Shown in pieces: positions 56,990-64,000 of a stretch of 64,000 bases of DNA. How positions within the stretch are numbered: position 1 is the first letter of the stretch; every line of letters begins with the position of its first letter. The position numbers and the translations under genes are program-made. Where the stretch lies: positions 112,234,897-112,298,896 of the forward strand of contig OX638370.1 in the NCBI GenBank assembly GCA_951812925.1. The letters run 5' to 3'. The DNA comes from Calliopum simillimum (taxonomy: Eukaryota; Arthropoda; Insecta; Diptera; Lauxaniidae). Below the pieces are notes generated by a model. It was not told the origin of the DNA. It ran no database searches and saw nothing but the letters and a program-made list of their open reading frames with translations.

Positions 56990-58410
56990 TAAATTTGGTA
57001 CCGGTCCATACACCTTTATTTTCTTCATATGCGTTCACTTTGTTGATCATTATGCTCTTATTACGCTCTTGCCCATGCAAAAAGAGACTCAGTGTCAGTT
57101 CAGTTGCAAAAACTATTCTATGCGAAGCTTAATGTTGAAAGCTTTTGAAATTCCTCTTTTCTGAGCACAAGCATTGCTTGAATTTTCTCTCTTTAAACAT
57201 AACTGCTTTATTTTGATATCTACGCACGTTATGGCGATGAAGAAAAAATCTTAGATTGCTTTGAGATAAACTTAAATAAGTTATTCTTTATATTCGGTCA
57301 GTGAAGCAAATTCATAACAAAGAGCTTTCTGCTCATACGATAACCTTTGCGTGTAAAAGCACAAAAATAACTCCACGCTTTAGACTTTTGGGCTAATTAA
57401 GATACTTAGCGCTTTTTTTTTAGTATTAATAAAAGAGTTTTTGAACTTTTCGCAAATATGTTTAAAAATTTTGAGAAAAATATTTTGTTTAAATTTTACT
57501 AAATCAAAGCTTTTCCCTTGAAACATTTTAAGACACTTGATTAACACAAATTATTTTATATATCTTGTTTATATGTATTTAACTAAGTTATTACGATTTT
57601 TATTATAAAATTTCACAATAATTCGAATAATTTTTATTATAAAAAAAAAAATCCAAGTTTTTTCTTTAAATGCAATACACTGCCTGAATTGCTCGTTTTA
57701 TTATAATTAAAAGCACAAAATACAAGTTTAAATTTTAAAAATTATGAAATACTTTTCCTCATCATTCAACTGTTTAACCGCAAATTTATAAAATTGAACT
57801 GACAATATTTTGCGCGCTTTTATGAATTTTTGAGCTTGAATGCAAAGCGTTTACTCTGTCGCTAACACTTTGCATTCGCACTTTCTTTCGTTTTCAAAAT
57901 TTACATTTGATTTGCATGTTATTCACAATTTATGCAAATTTCCTTCATAAACAAGGAAGTCAGTCGTCTTACTATGGGGTACACAAAAGAGACACTACTC
58001 AAAAGTACCATGCAGCAGCAGCGCCAGAATTTCAAATGATGTATTTGCATTTTTGCTTTAACTTTGCACTAAATGGTGGTGGGGTTCTATACGGATATTT
58101 ATATACTATGTATGAGTATATTTAAAATTCAAATCAGCGCGTTACGTTGTCCGTCATCAGAAATTGTTTTGCATTTTTAATTTGCATTTTTTAAAATTGA
58201 AAAAAACTTGAAATGCGCATTTATTACCCGATGTCTACGTGTTTGTTTTTTTTTAAAAGCACCACAAGAAAAATGAGACTTAAAACTAAACTAAACAAAA
58301 AATCTTTAGTAAAATTTTAATGGCCTTAGATGTTCTTTAAATTCTGATCCTAGATGTGATGCATATCGTGGTGATTTTTGACGTTAAAAATTTTGTTGGG
58401 CCAGCTGTTA
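56990..58410 (+). other. Inter-module region
   Basis: AT-rich. Contains the weak candidate exon at 57956-58125 and otherwise nothing I recognise. Confidence 0.4.
57956..58125 (+). CDS. Possible finger-less tail exon (very weak)
   Basis: After a weak acceptor (ataaacaag ending 57955) the phase-1 reading gives GSQSSYYGVHKRDTTQKYHA then AAAPEFQMMYLHFCF... to TAA. The local base composition is less AT-rich than its surroundings. No pyrimidine tract and no known motif. It could be a chance ORF or a conserved non-coding block. Confidence 0.15.
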
Positions 58411-58419
58411 TTTGACTTA

Positions 58420-58693
58420 GGCTTAGATTCACAGTTATTAGTTAACTGATGACAAGAGTTTAACCAACAAACCAACAAGATTTTATTTTGAGTTATATCT
58501 TGACCATTAGCAAAACCTTCAAATTTCATTGGCTTACCATAAGCTAACCAATAGCTGGTGTACAGCCACGCAACATCTTTTTCACTAGCCGTACTTCTAC
58601 GTTTTAGTCAACCCACACACTGTGAACATGAAACATTAGCTAAACTCTTGTTTCCGTTAACTAATTGTTAACTACTGAGTGTCAATCCGGGCT
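58420..58693. mobile_element. Harbinger-like MITE, copy 3 (intact, TTA target duplication)
   Basis: TTA at 58417-58419 and 58694-58696 flank ends GGCTTAGATTCACAG and the inverse of AGCCCGGATTGACAC. Subterminal 'tagttaac..tg/ca..gttaact' motifs continue the inverted repeat for about 50 bases. 274 bp. TTA duplications and the transposase remnant in copy 1 point to PIF/Harbinger. Confidence 0.75.
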
Positions 58694-58699
58694 TTAGTA

Positions 58700-61240
58700 A
58701 ATGATAACATGATTGATATTACAATTTTATGAAACTTTAAAAATACATATATGTATTTGTATATTTGTAAAGCATCTTTCATTATGCAAAACTTAAGTGC
58801 CTACCTCAAATCTCTAATCAAAGAAGCTTGAAACAATAAGAACAGAATTTTAAGATCTTCAACGTCACGGAGACGTACCTATGTATTCGATGATAAAGCA
58901 AAGTCTGAGACGAATATTATATATATATACGCACTAATCGAACGAAAGTTTAGTCAGTTATGTGGAGGGTAATCGCACTATATTGAAAATAGAGCTACAT
59001 GTATTTCTTTCTAGCTCTGGTCCGAAAAAGTTCTGAGATCTAAAGTTATAGCACTTGCTTCAGACCACTATCATTATACAGGTACACAGCATACAAAGAA
59101 TGGAATTAACTTTTGACTAGAGACACATAAGTACTCTTACTTATTTTTTGTCGCTGAATCCGAACCCAAGGTCGGAATTGCTAATATGAGCATTTTCCAG
59201 GTGACCAACGTGACCGTCGTACTTTAAAGTGCAAAAAAAGTGGAAGTAAAACATATTTTTATTTCAGTTTTTACTTTACATTATAGCTCCTAGGTAGTAC
59301 TATAATTAGTGCCAACTTTAATAGCAGGCGAGGTCCTGGTTCCAAAATACACGCAAAAAAGACAGAAATCGAACGTGACAAAAATAGAAAATAAATAAAG
59401 AAATTCAGAATTGAGCGAAACATGTCAGAATTTTAAAGTGCGACTGATTTTAGAATCTTATGCAAAAATGTTATTAAGTATATAATGTATTTCGTTTGAT
59501 TCAAGTATCTTCTGTAATTTTCTTTGTTTTGTTCATAATCTGAATCGATACATGACAATATGAACGTGACATTTTTCCACCATACAAATTTTAAATTAAA
59601 AAACCTGAACTTCCCAGTAAATTTTAGATCACCTTATCTTGTTAAGTTGAGGTGGCATCACCAATTTTTCCAAAGGATGTCATTTGTCCCTATCCGTTTT
59701 ACATAAGTACTAAATCTCATAAATTATGAATTTCTTTTTTCTCAGAATAACAACAACCATGAAAAATTGTTTTTGTTGTTTTTTTGAATCGTCTACAACA
59801 AACACAATATAACAACAGCAACAACAAAAAACAAGTTTTCATGGGTGTTGCAATTCCGAGAAATTTTTAAAATATTGAAATATTGTGTTTGTTGTAGAAG
59901 AGTAAAAGTTCTACGCTGACTGCGCTTGGCTGAGCGATTTTGAAACGCTGAAACGCTACACTGCAAAAAATTAGCTGTTTAAATTAAAGTATTTTAAAAC
60001 GAACAACTTAGGTATTGCACAAATTTTTTTATTCGGCATTTAACTAAAACAAAAATACTACTTAAATTATTCAAACATTTGGCTAAATTTACATTTATGT
60101 ACTTAAGTTCATATTTTATACACGTATTTATAATTATCAAAATTAAAATGTAGTTTTATGTCTAATAATATACTATTATTTTTAAGCTTTCAATTAAAAC
60201 TAAAAATTTACAATTCTTAAATTATTTAACTAAGTTAATCGTAATGAAAACCAAAAACAAACATTCCAAAGTTACATTTAAGTTTTACACAACTATATAG
60301 GCTACAAACATAATTTTTAAACTGTTCTAGTCGTTCTAACAGTATTCGTCAGTTAAGGTTTTTTTATTTATTTATTTGCTATTTACTTATTTAATTTATT
60401 TATTCACTTAATTCATATTGGAAAGTCTGAAACATTCCTAAATTTTTTATGTTTAAGTCGAAAAATGCTTAAAATAGGACTAACCACCCACCCTGGTGGT
60501 AAAGACACAATGTATGGTATGGTACAACGTTGCATTCAATTTATGAGTTTGCTACTTATTATCTTTATATTAAGTATACAGGGTTAATTTAAATCAGGCT
60601 ATCTTACTTTGGGTTTGTGTGAATTGAGCATCATCTTGCAGTTTTGCCAAATATATAATATATATATATATAAAAAAAATATTTTAATTAATGAAAATCA
60701 TATTTACGTTTATTTAAATTTTACAAAATTGCTTTTGTAATATTACGTTTTTTTATGATGAAATATTTGTTTTAATCGCTTGTATTATAAGTCTTTTTTC
60801 TGTCACTTTGGTGGTATTTCGTGCAATGTCTATGTTTTTATTACTTTTAATTGTGCTTTCAAGCGTTTAGTTTTTTCTTATAAATATTTTACAAATTAAG
60901 GGCTTAAAAACTTTCTATAAAAATTGTTAAATTTTTCATAAATTTTTGTAGGAGTTTTAGCAAAGGGTACGCGCTAGGATGAATCAAGCATATTCCTTTG
61001 AACTAGAGTTTGCCTCGTGGCCGATATTCGACCATTTCAATTTGACTTTAAGACGACCATGCAACTGTTAACCTTAATCCCACGGCAGTGACACGATTTG
61101 AAGATAGTCAAGAACTGTTCTGATAGGGAAAGAGGCTTCACAAAAGATCTTTTAGGTCGCAGTGCAATCCAGAGCCTTTGAATAATAATAATAATAACTG
61201 TAAACCTAAGCAAACAAACTCTGTACGCGCACTTTCTCTT
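58700..61240 (+). other. Inter-module region, no gene seen
   Basis: AT-rich. A short inverted repeat at 59790-59902 is annotated. Nothing else is recognised. Confidence 0.4.
59790..59902. repeat. Short foldback
   Basis: tctacaacaaacacaatat at the left and 'atattgtgtttgttgtaga' at the right, with a loop of about 75 bp. The flank 'ctacgctgactgcgcttggct' also occurs in inverse at 15960-15985. Confidence 0.85.
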
Positions 61241-61244
61241 TAGA

Positions 61245-61495
61245 TCATACTATCGTTCCTTAGTGTTAACCCTATCTGCATACCAAAATTCATAAAAATC
61301 GATGCAGTGGCTTAACTGTGAAAGCTTTTTTCCATTCCCTGGCGTGGCACCTCCCACTTAAAAACATAATGCTCAGATTATCGTTCCTTAGTGTTTAACT
61401 TTTCTGCATACCAAATTTCATCGAAATCGATGCAGCGGTTTAGCTGTGAGAGCGTTTTTTTCATTTAGGGGCGTGGCACCGCCCACTCTTAAATA
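61245..61495. repeat. Direct repeat, 2 units of about 120 bp
   Basis: tatcgttccttagtgttaac, 'tctgcataccaaa', 'aaatcgatgcag', and 'ggcgtggcacc' occur in the same order in both units with about 85% identity by eye. Confidence 0.85.
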
Positions 61496-61629
61496 CCATT
61501 TTGTGCACTGTTCCTCCTCACAACCTTTCCAACAAAAAAAAAAATCAAGCGAATATGCTTAGGCATAGAAACATGAAAAAACCTAGAAACAGTATTATAA
61601 AATTTTAAAGATTATGATGTAGAAATACG

Positions 61630-62200
61630 GCTGTTTGATAAGTTCGAGACTTTTTGAATAGGCTATATTTTATTTTGTTGGCATAAAAGTGTTGTATTTC
61701 TCAACATAGTCTTCTTTTAGCTCGAAACATTTAGTCCTACGTTTTTCCAATTTTTGTATTCTCTCCAAATTATAGGTTTTTTAAAGGCCTTCAAAGTAGC
61801 CGTTTGTTTCAGTAATGACCTCTTAATTCGACCCAAATCTCTTACCAACCAGCCATTTCTTCAGGGGTCTAAATCTGGAGAATATGCTGGATGGAGATGT
61901 AGTTCGTAGCCCAATTTAGTGATGGTTATTACAAACGTGCGGCAAATGCGGTCGTTTCTGCTTAAAATCAATAACGAATCTGTTTCAAAGCTCGGAATAA
62001 TATTCGGTGGTGATACGAATCCGCGTGCATTCAAAAATAAAGTAGCCATGACTTTGTTGGCCGTCAGACCCACAATTGCTTTCTTTGGTGCACGTTCTCC
62101 CGAAGAAACCCATTATGTTGATATTTTCTTGGTCTTTGGTGTCTTGTGATGAGTCCATATTTCGTACACGGTAACGAAACGCTGACATTTTAGTGACAGT
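61630..62200 (-). pseudogene. Mos1-like mariner remnant
   Basis: The minus-strand reading from about 62190 gives MSAFRYRVRNMDSSQDTKDQ then ENINIMGFF, GRTCTKESNCGSDGQQSHG and SFETDSLLILSRNDRICRTF. Below that it gives TITKLGYELHLHPAYSPDLD, the L-x-x-H/P-P-Y-S-P-D-L block with the last catalytic Asp. Several stops are present and the far 3' end is truncated. It is related to the copy at 25490 (similar 'tgataagttcgaagctttgaa' 3' sequence). Confidence 0.8.
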
Positions 62201-62625
62201 TTTGTATTTTTTGAGTAAAATTAGGTCATTCATAATGTTAAAATTAATTTTACAGAAAGTGCATGTGGTCACATGCATATACACGATTAAGATTATTAAA
62301 GACTGTTGATAGATTGAAAATTTTGTAAGAATATAAACTTTGAAGAATATATGCTCTTCCGAAGTTCATAAGCTTGCATAATACGTACTCTTTGAAATGC
62401 TTATTCTGATGTGCGTACTCTTTGAGATGCTGACTATTGGAAAGGCGTACTCTGTTGCGTTAATTTTGGTAAACATATCAATATTTTGAATCTGTTTATC
62501 TTCGCACACATTTTTAAAAATTTTATCTGTCGTACTACTGCTTTTTTTAACAAACATTTGTCATAAAGATTTTTGTATTTATAAGTGTAATACAAAAAAA
62601 AAAACCAAAAACCTTTGTTTTGTAG

Positions 62626-62948
62626 ATCCCCTATTAATACCGCTTTGCATACATCCTTATACTGATGATACGATTACTACCCGTACAATAGGAACTCTAT
62701 CAACAAACTTTAAGTCGAGATCAAATATTGATTGGGAGCGTCCTTTCATTTGTCATTTTTGTGGCAAGAAGTATCGTAACAAAGGAAGCTGCGGCCGACA
62801 TGTACGCTATGAGTGTCCAAATCGACCTTTTGCGCGTCATAACTTTCAATGTGATTTATGTCAATTTACCACAAATCGAAATGATAATCTACAGGCTCAT
62901 ATGAGAGGACATTTTAAGCAAGACTTTATAATTAAGGAAACAAGTTAA
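62626..62948 (+). CDS. lola: lola tail M14, C2HC + C2H2 single exon
   Basis: Acceptor cctttgttttgtag ends at 62625 and the split codon gives Asp, then PLLIPLCIHPYTDDTITTRT. After a ~40-residue spacer come finger 1 CHFCGKKYRNKGSCGRHVRY-EC (C-x2-C-x12-H-x4-C) and finger 2 CDLCQFTTNRNDNLQAHMRG-H (H-x3-H). The end is FKQDFIIKETS then TAA 62946-62948. All eight metal ligands are present and there is no ATG near the start, which is why an ATG-based search would miss it. It is the last tail in the window, and others may follow beyond 64000. Confidence 0.9.
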
Positions 62949-64000
62949 GCAAAAAGCCAAAAGTTAGTTTTCCTTTGATATTAAATATTAACGGATATAT
63001 AGTACATATATGCAATATCTTTCATTAGTCCAAAAATTTTAAGCTCTACATAAATTTAATTATTATAACATAAGTTATGCTATGTTAGACCTTAAGCAGG
63101 CTATTACTTTTAGTTTTGAACGAAATGAGGGTTACAAATTTAACATATAAGTAACTACATACATTAATGCTTTGTTTTTATAAAATGCTTCACATTTTGC
63201 ATATGTCAGATTTCTGACACGAAATATGTTTATACATCACTTTCGTTACATGTCCTAAAAAATTTTGCCTAAACTTATTTTGCGTTTTTGAAAGTTGACA
63301 CAGTTCTAAATGCCATGGCTCAAATATCATAGATATTGCTCTATATTGAAGCTTTAAATTGAAATTTTTGTCAGACATGGTATCTCACTTATATGCTTTT
63401 AAATCGACCTCTACATGTGCATGTGATCTTATGCATACTTCGGGAAAAAACCGAAATTTTACTCATATTAATTGCTTGGGGATTCTTCACCATATACAGG
63501 GTGTAAACGTTAAGGTTACAAAGCTGCTGGGAGGTGATGGAGGAGGTCTAGACTAATAAAAACGTGAGTGAGGAGGGTCTAAAATGTACCCTTGAGGAGT
63601 TATATGGCAAAACTTAATTTTCGGACATGAATTCCAAAAAAAATTTTCTTGCTTCACCCTAACGTTTTAGAGAAAACTTTTTGTATGAGCTTTAAAGGAG
63701 TGTATTTGATTTATTAGGATTGAAAGAATTTTGCAAAGTTCTGTAATTGTGAAGTTGATATTTTAAATTTTTTTCCTACTTTTTGACTTTGGCGGCCATT
63801 TGAGCATGAAAAAGATCTTATTAACATACCCTTTTATAATTTATTTTGGAGTCCTCATTAAATTTCCTTAAGTTCGGTAGAACATTTGTCATATCAATTT
63901 TTTGATTTGAGTTCAGAAAAAAATACTTTTATGAAACAACACACACGTTACTCTCATGCGTTGCGCTGCCCTTTATCTAGCGTAGCTTTCAAACGTATTG
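62949..64000 (+). other. lola: 3' flank of M14 to window end, no gene seen
   Basis: AT-rich sequence. Short frames at 63190-63556 have no motif. Confidence 0.4.

Overview
The window looks like the 3' half of the longitudinals lacking (lola) locus of a higher dipteran fly. The DNA is AT-rich and intron-rich, littered with mariner/Tc1 relics and foldback elements, and every convincing coding segment is on the + strand. A brachyceran, perhaps a tephritid-type fly, is a guess from composition and element content. No complete stand-alone gene lies in the window. The 5' exons with the BTB domain would lie upstream of base 1.

Layout. (1) 1115-1711 and 1788-1868 are the last two constitutive exons: a low-complexity Ala/Ser/Thr/Gln linker with an acidic tail, then a short exon reading GYAQWQHDRSQDE..., which I recognise as Lola common region. 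This exon ends after the first base of a codon (phase 1). (2) 1869-14902 is a long intron with no convincing coding exon. It holds transposon relics, large inverted repeats and one orphan strong splice donor. (3) From 14903 to 62948 there are fourteen mutually exclusive 3'-terminal modules, each opening with a phase-1 acceptor so that it can be joined in frame to base 1868. Most encode a C2HC finger followed by a C2H2 finger, the Lola signature.

The modules are: M1 14903-15496 (two exons), M2 16935-17243 (two exons), M3 17521-17862 (two exons), M4 18482-18782 (two exons), M5 19607-19918 (two exons), M6 24975-25228, M7 27279-27653 (two exons), M8 33335-34308, M9 39149-40023 (one finger), M10 42112-42704, M11 44915-45465, M12 47165-48039, M13 55552-55820, M14 62626-62948. 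M2-M5 are a tandem family with an eroded first finger, and M3/M4 are near copies. M10/M11 are another paralogous pair. Two further acceptor-plus-ORF candidates without fingers (51701-51816 and 57956-58125) are weak.

How it works together: one promoter set and one BTB/linker body feed many DNA-binding tails, so tail choice by cis- or trans-splicing (known for Drosophila lola) sets target specificity. The long spaces between tails are filled with mariner, Tc1-like and Harbinger-like relics, LINE fragments, tRNA-like composite elements, long-TIR foldbacks and minisatellites. The least expected structures are a family of inverted repeats centred on a tRNA-Lys primer-binding-site-like core, a TIR element carrying two opposed tRNA-like domains, and a segmental duplication in which one copy has a finger module and the other has a mariner relic in its place.
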